NCBI GenBank assembly: GCA_021803085.1
Contig: JAJZMD010000260.1
Span: 1-53,124, forward strand
DNA length: 53,124 nt
Direction: 5' to 3'
Origin: Actinomycetes bacterium
GTDB lineage: Bacteria; Actinomycetota; Acidimicrobiia; Acidimicrobiales; RAAP-2
Shown here: positions 1 through 7,634 of the stretch, one piece after another
Position numbering within the stretch: the stretch's first letter is position 1
Layout of the letters: every line of letters starts with the position of its first letter
The notes under the pieces: model-generated
Seen by the model: the letters and a program-made list of their open reading frames with translations, nothing else
Database searches by the model: none
What the model was told of the DNA's origin: nothing
Position numbers and translations under genes: made by a program

Positions 1-15
1 TAAATCGACAAAAAA

Positions 16-516
16 GTGGTCTTACCTTGTCACCGTACGAGACGACATCCGACTGCACGACCTCGTGCGTTTACCCAGGTAGATGGCCCTGTGCTGCGCC
101 TGCCAGCGCTCGGGACGGTGCTGCGCCAGAACCCCGGCGAGGCTCCTTCTCACCCGTCCGACCCGATCATCGCCTCTCTCCCGGTCCAGCGGCGCCTTGC
201 TCCAGTCGAGGTGGGCGCACTGGTCGACGCCTACCGCCAGGGTGTCCCCGTCGAGGAGCTGGCGGCGTCGTTCCGGATCAATCGGACGACGGTCCTCGGC
301 CACGTCCGGCGCCACGGCGTCCCGAAGCGGGAGCGCCGGGCGCTCCAGGAAGAACACGTGGGTCGTGCCGCGCAACTCTATGCCGAGGGTCGGTCGGCAG
401 ATTGGGTGGCTGCGCATCTGGGCGTGGCGGCCAGCACGGTTCGGCGCGCCTTGAAGGAGGCTGGCGTCACCATGCGGGCCCGAGGGCGTCAGCCTCGTTT
501 CCCCCTCGAAGCCTGA
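16..516 (+). CDS. Helix-turn-helix protein, start uncertain
   Basis: The second half of this 166-residue frame carries two consecutive helix-turn-helix segments: one around residues 66-100 (LVDAYRQGVPVEELAASF, then RTTVLGHVRRHGVPKR) and one around 115-150 (AAQLYAEGRSADWVAAHLGV, then STVRRALKEAGV). Paired HTHs of this kind occur at the C-terminus of serine recombinases and in small stand-alone HTH proteins. The first 50 or so residues do not look like a folded domain, so the real start may lie near 110-140, or this may be the tail of a recombinase whose front is missing. I see no recombinase catalytic domain. The protein would bind DNA; its target is unknown. It lies close to an IS110 element, consistent with a mobile region. 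Confidence 0.45.
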   Translation: MVLPCHRTRRHPTARPRAFTQVDGPVLRLPALGTVLRQNPGEAPSHPSDPIIASLPVQRRLAPVEVGALVDAYRQGVPVEELAASFRINRTTVLGHVRRHGVPKRERRALQEEHVGRAAQLYAEGRSADWVAAHLGVAASTVRRALKEAGVTMRARGRQPRFPLEA

Positions 517-575
517 CCGTAGGCATCCCCCACACCCCACGCGAACAGGCCCATAGCCCGACCAATGCGGGGGCA

Positions 576-884
576 TCATTCCTCGGAGGTGTGGCTCGCC
601 ATCTTGTAGGCGTAGACGAACCGCGTAGACTGATCGCCGCCCCCGGCTCCTCCATCAAAGCCAGCTCGGAGCAATCTTTTCTCGGCCTTACGGGCCTTTG
701 CCTCGTTGGCCGCCTTCCGTACGATCCATGTGTGGACGTCGTCCCGGCGAACGCGATGGCGGCGGAAGAGGCAGTCATCGGGGTCCGCTGCGATACCGGC
801 ATACCATTCTTTGCAACGTTCGCCGTTCTTCAGCACACGTCCCGTTATAGCTGCGACGATCTTCTTCGGCTTCTCTCGCTTCAT
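576..884 (-). CDS. Small conserved-looking hypothetical protein
   Basis: This 102-residue protein is basic at the N-terminus (MKREKPKKIVAAITGRVL) and ends in a glycine-rich stretch (GFDGGAGGGDQSTRFVYAYK). The middle (EWYAGIAADPDDCLF, then HTWIVRKAANEAKARKAE) resembles small uncharacterised proteins I recall from bacterial genomes and mobile elements, with a WY-GI-D-x(4)-LF pattern followed by a helix and a GGxGGGD motif. The start is supported by GGAGGT five bases upstream of the ATG. No enzymatic function can be assigned. The WYxGI pattern invites comparison with GIY-YIG-type folds, but the match is too weak to claim. It stands alone, with about 200 bp of apparently non-coding DNA before the IS110 transposase. 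Confidence 0.7.
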   Translation of the reverse strand: MKREKPKKIVAAITGRVLKNGERCKEWYAGIAADPDDCLFRRHRVRRDDVHTWIVRKAANEAKARKAEKRLLRAGFDGGAGGGDQSTRFVYAYKMASHTSEE

Positions 885-1085
885 CTGTCACCTCCGGCCG
901 TCTTTCAGCGACACGGCAACTCTACCAAACATATGTTCGAGAACGGGCTGACGGCGGCGGTGCTGACCGATTCGCACCTGTACCTCCACCTGCTGGGGTG
1001 AAATGCCTCCATCACTGACTGCGCGAGGTGCGCGCGAGTCGGAAGCTACGGCCAGGTGGCGATAGCTGTTGGGGGATTGTGGGGG

Positions 1086-2324
1086 CTACGCCGCAGCTGC
1101 CGTGATGGTGACAGCGAAGCCGAGCGCCTCGATCCGCTTTTGAAGTCGCTTCGCCTCGACAGCGGGATCGTGGCGCTGAAGGAAGTAGTCGGCTCCAGGG
1201 TCGTCATAGAGAGAACCCGTCGTCAAGAGATACCACGTGGTGTTGAGGATCGAGTGCGCAACAGCGACGGTAGCCTTGTTCGGTCCGCGGCGTCGCGCGA
1301 TCCGCACGTATTGAGCCGAAAAGTAGGTCCCTTTCGTGCGTGCTGCCGCCTTGGCAGCTTCGATGAGGGCCCGCTGGAGCCAGGTGGAGCCATGCCTGGT
1401 TCCGTGCGGCCGACGTTTGCCAGCGGACTCATGACTGGCCGGGGCAACACCGGCCCAGGCGCAGAGGTGGGCCGCCGTGGGGAAGCGGGTCATGTCCGCA
1501 CCCATCTCCGCCACCATGACCTCAGCCGTCGTCCTGCCTACTCCGGTGATCGAGCAGATGGTGGTGATGGTGGCCTCAAAAGGGACGAGCAGAGTGGCGA
1601 TCTCTTCAGTGAGGGTAGCGATGGAACGATCCAAGAAGTCGATGTGATCCATCACCTGACGGCAGACCACCGCGTGGTGCGGGCCGAAGTGGCCTGACAG
1701 AGCCTCTTCAAGCTGGGGGATCTTGGCTCGCATACGGCTCTTCGCCATCTCCGCGAGGATCTTGGAGTCCCGCTCTCCGCCGATCATCGCCTCGAGGATC
1801 TCCTTTGCCGACTTGCTCCAGACGCCAGAGGCGACTGACGACAACTTGATGCCGGCGTCTTGGAGCACCTTCTCAAGACGCTGGATCTCCTTGGTCCGGG
1901 CGTCGACCTGCGTCTTTCGATAGCGGGTCATCTCGCGGATCGCTCGGATCTCGGGTGGGGGGATGAAGCTGGGTCGCACCATGCCGTGTGCGGCCACATC
2001 GGCCAACCACTCGGCGTCGGTGAGGTCGGTCTTTCTGCCAGGCACGTTCTTGACGTGCTGCGCGTTGCACAGCCAGAGCTCGTCGAAGAGCCCTTCCAAC
2101 GAGTAGTACACCGGCTTCCAGTAGACCCCGGTCGCTTCCATCACGACAGTGGTCACTCCGGCGTCGGTCAACCACCGCGCGAGGGCAGAGAGCTCTTTCG
2201 ACGTGGTGCGGAACGACTGCTTGCTCGTGTGGATCCCACCTCGTGAACCGGGCACCCGGCAACACGCGACGACGGTGTCACGATGGACGTCAAGCCCCGC
2301 CACTTTGTCCCTGATCTCCTTCAT
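1086..2324 (-). CDS. IS110-family transposase
   Basis: This 412-residue transposase has the two IS110 domains. The N-terminal RuvC-like DEDD domain shows GLDVHRDTVVACC (first Asp), VVMEATGVYWKP (Glu) and KTDLTDAEWLADV (Asp pair). The C-terminal Tnp20 domain shows ITGVGRTTAEVMVAEMG, LCAWAGVAPASHESAGK and a Ser-containing basic stretch. Its length is normal for the family and the frame is intact, so the element may be active. I chose ATG 2324 rather than the upstream ATG 2339 because GAGGAGG lies six bases before it. IS110 enzymes recombine DNA guided by a bridge RNA from the element's own non-coding end, which here should lie on the high-coordinate side. The insertion lies just downstream of the defence operon. 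Confidence 0.95.
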   Translation of the reverse strand: MKEIRDKVAGLDVHRDTVVACCRVPGSRGGIHTSKQSFRTTSKELSALARWLTDAGVTTVVMEATGVYWKPVYYSLEGLFDELWLCNAQHVKNVPGRKTDLTDAEWLADVAAHGMVRPSFIPPPEIRAIREMTRYRKTQVDARTKEIQRLEKVLQDAGIKLSSVASGVWSKSAKEILEAMIGGERDSKILAEMAKSRMRAKIPQLEEALSGHFGPHHAVVCRQVMDHIDFLDRSIATLTEEIATLLVPFEATITTICSITGVGRTTAEVMVAEMGADMTRFPTAAHLCAWAGVAPASHESAGKRRPHGTRHGSTWLQRALIEAAKAAARTKGTYFSAQYVRIARRRGPNKATVAVAHSILNTTWYLLTTGSLYDDPGADYFLQRHDPAVEAKRLQKRIEALGFAVTITAAAA

Positions 2325-2339
2325 TGCGCACCTCCTCAT

Positions 2340-2520
2340 GGTTCGGAGGCCACCGGCGAGGGACCAGGTGAAGCGGATACTGGGGTTCGTGCTCGTAGCG
2401 ACAGTCGTGGGTCCCCCGAGGTCCCCGCGCCAGACTGATTTCGCGCTCGTAGCTGCAATCGGGGTTCGGCGACCACTACCGGTGGCCGCTCACCAGCATT
2501 TCATCCGTCGTGGGTGGGCG
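2340..2520 (-). ncRNA. Candidate IS110 bridge RNA region
   Basis: This is the non-coding stretch immediately upstream of the IS110 transposase, where IS110-group elements encode the bridge RNA. On the minus strand the 14-mers GCTACGAGCGCGAA and GCTACGAGCACGAA occur about 60 nt apart, each close to a CGAACCCC sequence. Duplicated loop-like segments would fit target and donor loops of a bridge RNA. I cannot fold the RNA here, so position and identity are inference from the family. Confidence 0.3.
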
Positions 2521-2614
2521 GCACGGCCATGGGGGCTGATATCAGAACCTGCTCGTTGTGGCCGTAGCGCCCTGACGCCTCTCCTGGCCATCACCCGACC
2601 TGAGCCGGGCAGGG

Positions 2615-3610
2615 TCAGGGAGGAATCGATCCCACGTACTCGGAGAGCACTCCGACCACTAGCAAGGCCAAGCGAGCGTCGCGATAGTCGATCCACGTGG
2701 CTTGCCCCGCGCCTTCCGGGTGGTGGGGTGCGTTCACAAAGTCCGTCGCTGCCTTCCACAGCGCGTCGAGAAACTGGCGCCTGCCGTCGTCTGCGGTCCA
2801 CCCGAGCCGCTCGGCCATCACATCGGCAACGCGATGTGCATCTGTCGCATCGAGGAGCCCCTTCCACATGGCGAGAAGCCCCCGGCACGCGGAGACGGAG
2901 TCTTCGTAGCGGCGGGCGTCCAGTGCGGCCTCGGCCTTGTCGAACTCGGCGGCCGCGTTCGGCCGGTCCGGAAGCGGGGGCGGAAGGGTGACCTCCACGA
3001 GCCGGAGACGGTCGTAGCCGAGACCGGGGAGCACGCTTCGTACCCAGGTCGAGGTTTCGACATCGACACGTAGCACCGGGGGCTGGTTCGCGGCCCAGAA
3101 CCACGCGATCTCCGCGTACTCCCCATACTTCGTGTCCCAGATCCTCGGTTCTGACGTTGACCCGGGCTGTTGCCTGTTGAAGTTCTGCAGTCCGATGACC
3201 GTCGGCTCGAGCCGGAGGTAGAGGTTGAAGACGTCGCTGTGGCTCGCATGTCGGCGGCTCTCGAGCTCCTCCACCTGGGACGGCGTAAGGAAGAAGCGCA
3301 GCTCGACGGTGCTGGTCCCCTGACCGTGTGGGCGCGAGGTGACACGAAAGGCGGGGTTCGTGCCGATCAGGTCCTCGCACACAGGCGGGCAGATGGCGGT
3401 GGCCGGTTGCACGTTCTGGTCCGTGCCGAGCAGGCCTCGGACGCGCCCGATCGCGAGCATCGCCTCATCCGGCTGGTTATTGAGCTGGACCTCCAAGGGA
3501 AAGACGAGCTGGGGGTTGATCGGGCCACCTTCGGCCCGGACTACTGCGCCGTCGACGGAGATCTGCCCGATGGACTGGCCGAAGAGGTCGATGTAGGTGC
3601 TATTCGCCAT
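2615..3610 (-). CDS. Unknown protein, last gene of the defence operon
   Basis: This 331-residue protein belongs to no family I recognise. Residues 1 to about 200 look beta-rich (alternating hydrophobics such as INPQLVFPLEVQLNN and STVELRFFLTPSQVEEL). The rest is helical, including a repeat-like segment (AAAEFDKAEAALDARRYEDS) and LGWTADDGRRQFLDALWKAA. There is no signal peptide or membrane segment. ATG 3610 is chosen because GAGGAGA lies eight bases upstream; it overlaps the methylase stop by 11 nt, implying co-translation. Its place as the final gene after helicase, SNF2 and methylase genes argues for a role in that system, for example as an adaptor or sensor, but this rests on context alone. 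Confidence 0.8.
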   Translation of the reverse strand: MANSTYIDLFGQSIGQISVDGAVVRAEGGPINPQLVFPLEVQLNNQPDEAMLAIGRVRGLLGTDQNVQPATAICPPVCEDLIGTNPAFRVTSRPHGQGTSTVELRFFLTPSQVEELESRRHASHSDVFNLYLRLEPTVIGLQNFNRQQPGSTSEPRIWDTKYGEYAEIAWFWAANQPPVLRVDVETSTWVRSVLPGLGYDRLRLVEVTLPPPLPDRPNAAAEFDKAEAALDARRYEDSVSACRGLLAMWKGLLDATDAHRVADVMAERLGWTADDGRRQFLDALWKAATDFVNAPHHPEGAGQATWIDYRDARLALLVVGVLSEYVGSIPP

Positions 3611-6600
3611 CGTGCTTATCTCCTCGTGGCGGGTGGGCGGCACGCGGGTCAACCGGGGGCGGATCAAGCGGGCACTCGTAGGGCTCCTGCGTTGCAGTCG
3701 CCTTCCCTATCGCGTCGTAGCGTTCGAGCACGAGGCGCTTCGTGCGGAACTCGCCGAAGGCTGCGACGTCGTGGCGGGCCACGATCGGGAAGGTGTCAAG
3801 CACGTACTCGACGTCCTCCCGCTCGATGCCGTAGAGGTGGAAGAAGCAAGCGTCGAGCTCTGCGCGCAGCACGCTACGGCGTTCCTCGTCGAAGCGGAAC
3901 GGTGGTCCGTCGAAGCCGAGATCGCCGGCGAAACCGGCGAGATCCCACGCGGTGTAGGTGAGCTCGAGGATGCGCGGGATGAGCCAGTCGGTGATGCTGC
4001 GATCCTGGTCCCACGGCGCGCGTCCGTCGTAGGCCGAGGGCGGCAACACGGGGAACTGCTTGACGATGAAGAAGTTGAGCGTTATGCCGCCGATCTTCTG
4101 GCGTGCAATGAAGTCGAGCGCAGACGAGGCCAGTGACGCGCCGAGCAACGTCAGGTGACGTGGGTCGACAGCCGCGAGGAGCAGTGGGAACTTGTTGCCG
4201 ACGGCTGAGCGAGGGATGACCGCAGGTACCACCGTCCGCTCGTTGGTCGGGCTCGTGACGTCGCAGAAGCCGAGCAGCCACGAATGGGGCCAGTCCTCGA
4301 GGCGTGCATCGACCTCCGCGCGCTTTACCCACGACAACGGGTAGGCCGGCCGAGACGGATCGCGATGCTCCTCAGCGGTGAGGTAGCGGGGCTGGCGCTG
4401 CCGGGCGGCGGCGGTAGGGCTGATCACCACGTCGGCCGCTCGATGATCGTAGAAGCTCACCATCTTCGCCTCATACAGCGGCAGGTAGGTCTCGTCTCCA
4501 CGACGAAAGACGTTCCCATCCAGCGTGAACCCTTGGGCTTCGAGCTGCTCACGGCTGTGGAAGAGGCCCGAGTCGCTGGTCATGTGGAACATCGTCGCCA
4601 GCCGAACACTCCAGGGGTTCCCCTTCTCGTCGCCCTCGCGGATGAGCACCGGCACCCGCCGGTAGATGCCGAGGGTGATCTCGGCGTCGCGCCGGGAGCG
4701 AAAGACCGGGCAGGTTCCGGTGTTGGGGTTCAAGAGCGCGATCTCCCCTGGCTCGAGGGCGAAACGTCGATCTGGGGCGTCGAGGTCGCTCGCCTCGTGG
4801 CAGAAGAAGGCGAGATCGGCCCGGGCGGCCGGTCGGGCGTTCCCGGAAAGGGTGAGCAGGCAGAACTTCTGGCTGCTATGAACGTCGGGGAAGAGGCCTC
4901 GCCGGTTCTCGAAGTCGTAGAGGCTCACGAGCTCGCCCTGGGCGACTGCCTGGAAGAATGCTTTCGTGGTGTCGTCGGTGGCGATGCCGGTCGGCAGGAT
5001 CACCCCGAGACGCCCGGCCGGTGCGAGAAGGCTTCGCATCGCCTCGGCGAACGCCGCGTAGGTGTTCACGTCGCCGCGTCCGCAGAGGGGGTAGCGGCCC
5101 GAGTCGTGGAGGAAGTGGGCCACCGCCTCGGCATGTGCGAGCGCGTCCCGGTACTCCGTCCACAGCGAGGGATCAGTCGCCTCCAGCTCCGCGATCAGGC
5201 GGCGGCGTCGGGCGCCGGCTGCCTCGGCGATGTCGGGGCGCCGGGAGGAGAAGAACTCCTTCTCGGCGAGCTTCACCTTTTCCCAGGGCGGGTTGCCGAG
5301 GACGACGTCGAATCCTCTTCGCTGCTCCGGTCCCAGGGCCGAGTCAGCCGCCGTTGCCCCAAAGACCTCGGGGAAGGCGAGGTGCCAGTGGAGCAGGTGC
5401 CAGGTACCTGCCAGCTCTTCTATGCGCCTTACGACCGTCGGGTCGAGCGAGTCGGGATCCTCGGCGAGCTGGTCGAGGAGCGCCTGGGTGAACACTGCCT
5501 CGCCTGCGACCTTGGAGCCGAGGAAGGCGAGGCACCAGGCGTCGGCCGAAAGGCGTGCTCGCCGTGCTTGGGGGCTCTCGGCGAGCTCGGCCCAGCGTCG
5601 CCGTTTCGCCGTGACCGCTTCGATGGTCGCGTCATCGGCCTCCGCCAGTCGCGCCGCACGCACGGCAAGCGTCTCGATGTCCGAGCTGAGAGCGGTCGGC
5701 ATCGAAGGCGTAGGTCCGTGCGCTGATGGCAGCCCGACGAAGCCGGGGAGCTGGCGCTTGCCGCCTCGGTATTGGTCCCTGTTGGCCTGCTTGTGGCGGC
5801 GGGCGAGGTCGGGGTCGTCTCCGGTTCGAGGCTTGAACGCTTCGTCGGGAATGCCGGCGGCGATCAGGGCGGGGGTCGCGCCGAGCAGCGCGTCGCCCTG
5901 GATGACCTGGTGGTCGAGGAACGAGAGCGGGAGGCCCGGCTCCAGGGCCTCGAGCCAGAGGGCGACCTTGGTCAGCTCGACGGCCATGTCGTTGCGGTCG
6001 ACGCCGTAGAGGCACCGTCCGATCACCTCGCGGCTGGCATGGCTCAAGGCGAGCTGATCGGGCTCTTCCCCGCCGCCCCGCCACCTCGCAAGCCGCAGCG
6101 CAATACGCCGGGCTGCTGCGACGAGGAAGTGCCCGCTGCCGCACGCTGGGTCGCAGATTCGAAGAGCGAGCAGGGCGCCTTCGGGGTCGGCTGCTCGCTC
6201 CGCCTCGTCGAGCAGCGGGTCGAGCGCGCTGTCGAGGAGCTGGGCGACAAGGCTCGGATGCGTGTAGTAGCTGCCGGTGCTCTTGCGTTCGGTGCCTGCA
6301 GCGACGACGAGCATGAAGCTCGGCCCGTCGGGGTCGAGCACGGGATGGAGATCGAGCAGTGACTCGTAGATCGCGCCCAGCTCTTCGGAGCCGAGGTGGC
6401 GGTAGTCGACCTTGAGCCGGGCGTGGTCTTCGGTGATGTAGGCGAGCCGGCGGGTGGCATCGAGGAGCGCAGCGTTGGTGAGCTCCCCGGCGTCGAGGTC
6501 GGGACAGGCCTCTGGGGACCAGAGGAACCCGTCGAGGGCGGGCAGTCCGAGCGCCGCCTCGCCCTTCTCGGAGGACAGGGCCCGGACGACCACCTGGAAC

Positions 6601-7634
6601 GCCCGCCAGAGGTCGCCGTGCGGGGTCCGCTGCGGGGTGCCGGCGAGGCGGCGCAGGCGGTCGGACGAGTAGTAGCGGCGGTAGCGGTCGCACGCGACCG
6701 GGTCGGCCGTAGGTGGGTGCAGCAAGGCGCGGTCTTCGGCGACGAAGCAGAAGATGAGCCGGTAGGCGAGGCGGAGAAGCTGCCGATAGTACTCCTGACC
6801 AGAGAGCGCTCCCGACGCGAGCCGGGACCGCAGCGAGGCGTTGGCAGGGTCCGCGAGGAAGCCGGCGCCGAGGATGCTGATGGCCTGGGTGACCTGACCC
6901 CGCAGGCGCTCGAGGGAGCGGATGCCGCTCGCCGTCGCCTCGTCGGCCCAGGCATCGAGCCAGCACCCTCCTTGCGGGCGGGCCTCGAGGCGGCTTTGGT
7001 GGCAGGTGAGCCAGGCGAGGAGAAAGTCGGCAAAGGACTGGGTAGTGAAGATCGACTCGAGGTCGAACTCGACGAAACTGGCCCGCGAGCCAGCCGAGCC
7101 GGAGCGAAGGAGGCGCAGCTTCCGGCCGTTGCTCACGATGCCCCACGTTCGGACCCCGGTGAGGTCCAGTGCCTCTTGGAGCAGGCGGCTCGGGCTCACT
7201 CGTCTCGTCTGGCCCGGGACCGGTGCGGTCTTGTCCAGGTCGGTGTCCCAGCTGACGAGATGCACGGGGACGGCGCCCCAGGCGTGGCTGATGGGATAGC
7301 TGCGTTCGCCGAAGACGAGCGCCGGTGCCGGCTGAAGCCAGCCGTAGCCGAAGGCGGCGAGGGCAGGAAGCGACCAGAGCCGTTCCGCGTTGGCCCCGAG
7401 CGAATCCGATGGCGTCTCCGAGAGGTCACAGACGCGCTGCCAGCGGGCGAGCAGGTTGTTGAAGGCGGCGCTGGTCGCCTCCTCCAGGCGCTCGCCGGGA
7501 GCGAGGTGGTACGCGCCAGGCGAGAGGCCGGGGAGGCTCGAGTCGAGGTGGCCGACGCGTGCGAGGAACGGCGCCGGCAGGAGGCCTCCTGCGCTGCTCA
7601 GGGCCGGGAACGGCGAGGTGGAGGTCGCCGGCAT
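3600..7634 (-). CDS. Eco57I/PglX-type adenine-N6 DNA methyltransferase
   Basis: This 1344-residue enzyme is a class I SAM-dependent DNA methylase of the large Eco57I/PglX/DISARM type. The SAM motif DPACGSG is at about 495-501 and the catalytic NPPW at about 781-784. Between them lie GVDRNDMAVELTKVALW and the QGDALLG acidic loop. The first 450 residues (GAVPVHLVSWD, then WGIVSNGRKLRLLRSGS) match the N-terminal region of such enzymes; I see no convincing intact PD-(D/E)xK there, so it may methylate without cutting. The C-terminal third should hold target recognition. Its ATG directly follows the SNF2-gene stop (TAGATG). In BREX and DISARM, comparable enzymes mark self DNA; that role is inferred here. 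Confidence 0.93.
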   Translation of the reverse strand: MPATSTSPFPALSSAGGLLPAPFLARVGHLDSSLPGLSPGAYHLAPGERLEEATSAAFNNLLARWQRVCDLSETPSDSLGANAERLWSLPALAAFGYGWLQPAPALVFGERSYPISHAWGAVPVHLVSWDTDLDKTAPVPGQTRRVSPSRLLQEALDLTGVRTWGIVSNGRKLRLLRSGSAGSRASFVEFDLESIFTTQSFADFLLAWLTCHQSRLEARPQGGCWLDAWADEATASGIRSLERLRGQVTQAISILGAGFLADPANASLRSRLASGALSGQEYYRQLLRLAYRLIFCFVAEDRALLHPPTADPVACDRYRRYYSSDRLRRLAGTPQRTPHGDLWRAFQVVVRALSSEKGEAALGLPALDGFLWSPEACPDLDAGELTNAALLDATRRLAYITEDHARLKVDYRHLGSEELGAIYESLLDLHPVLDPDGPSFMLVVAAGTERKSTGSYYTHPSLVAQLLDSALDPLLDEAERAADPEGALLALRICDPACGSGHFLVAAARRIALRLARWRGGGEEPDQLALSHASREVIGRCLYGVDRNDMAVELTKVALWLEALEPGLPLSFLDHQVIQGDALLGATPALIAAGIPDEAFKPRTGDDPDLARRHKQANRDQYRGGKRQLPGFVGLPSAHGPTPSMPTALSSDIETLAVRAARLAEADDATIEAVTAKRRRWAELAESPQARRARLSADAWCLAFLGSKVAGEAVFTQALLDQLAEDPDSLDPTVVRRIEELAGTWHLLHWHLAFPEVFGATAADSALGPEQRRGFDVVLGNPPWEKVKLAEKEFFSSRRPDIAEAAGARRRRLIAELEATDPSLWTEYRDALAHAEAVAHFLHDSGRYPLCGRGDVNTYAAFAEAMRSLLAPAGRLGVILPTGIATDDTTKAFFQAVAQGELVSLYDFENRRGLFPDVHSSQKFCLLTLSGNARPAARADLAFFCHEASDLDAPDRRFALEPGEIALLNPNTGTCPVFRSRRDAEITLGIYRRVPVLIREGDEKGNPWSVRLATMFHMTSDSGLFHSREQLEAQGFTLDGNVFRRGDETYLPLYEAKMVSFYDHRAADVVISPTAAARQRQPRYLTAEEHRDPSRPAYPLSWVKRAEVDARLEDWPHSWLLGFCDVTSPTNERTVVPAVIPRSAVGNKFPLLLAAVDPRHLTLLGASLASSALDFIARQKIGGITLNFFIVKQFPVLPPSAYDGRAPWDQDRSITDWLIPRILELTYTAWDLAGFAGDLGFDGPPFRFDEERRSVLRAELDACFFHLYGIEREDVEYVLDTFPIVARHDVAAFGEFRTKRLVLERYDAIGKATATQEPYECPLDPPPVDPRAAHPPRGDKHDGE

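Larger units (their letters stand above)
1086..2520 (-). mobile_element. IS110-family insertion element, ends not defined
   Basis: This is the minimal element: the transposase gene plus the non-coding DNA upstream of it. IS110 elements usually lack clear terminal inverted repeats and target duplications, so exact ends cannot be read here. The low-coordinate end is probably within about 100 bp beyond the transposase stop. The high-coordinate end is somewhere before the 3' end of the unknown defence gene at 2615. Confidence 0.55.

Noticed and set aside
2149-3380. Frames 2149-2991 (+) and 2490-3380 (-) over the unknown defence gene
   Set aside because: Arg/Pro-rich shadow frames without a ribosome site; the 2615-3610 frame has a good site, operon coupling and a folded-protein composition.
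4284-5726. 480-codon plus-strand frame opposite the methylase gene
   Set aside because: It is antisense to an intact, motif-rich methylase; its sequence has no domain and the composition of a GC-rich shadow frame. The same holds for 6396-8177, 8574-10313, 10310-12640, 12830-14011 and 20719-22833.
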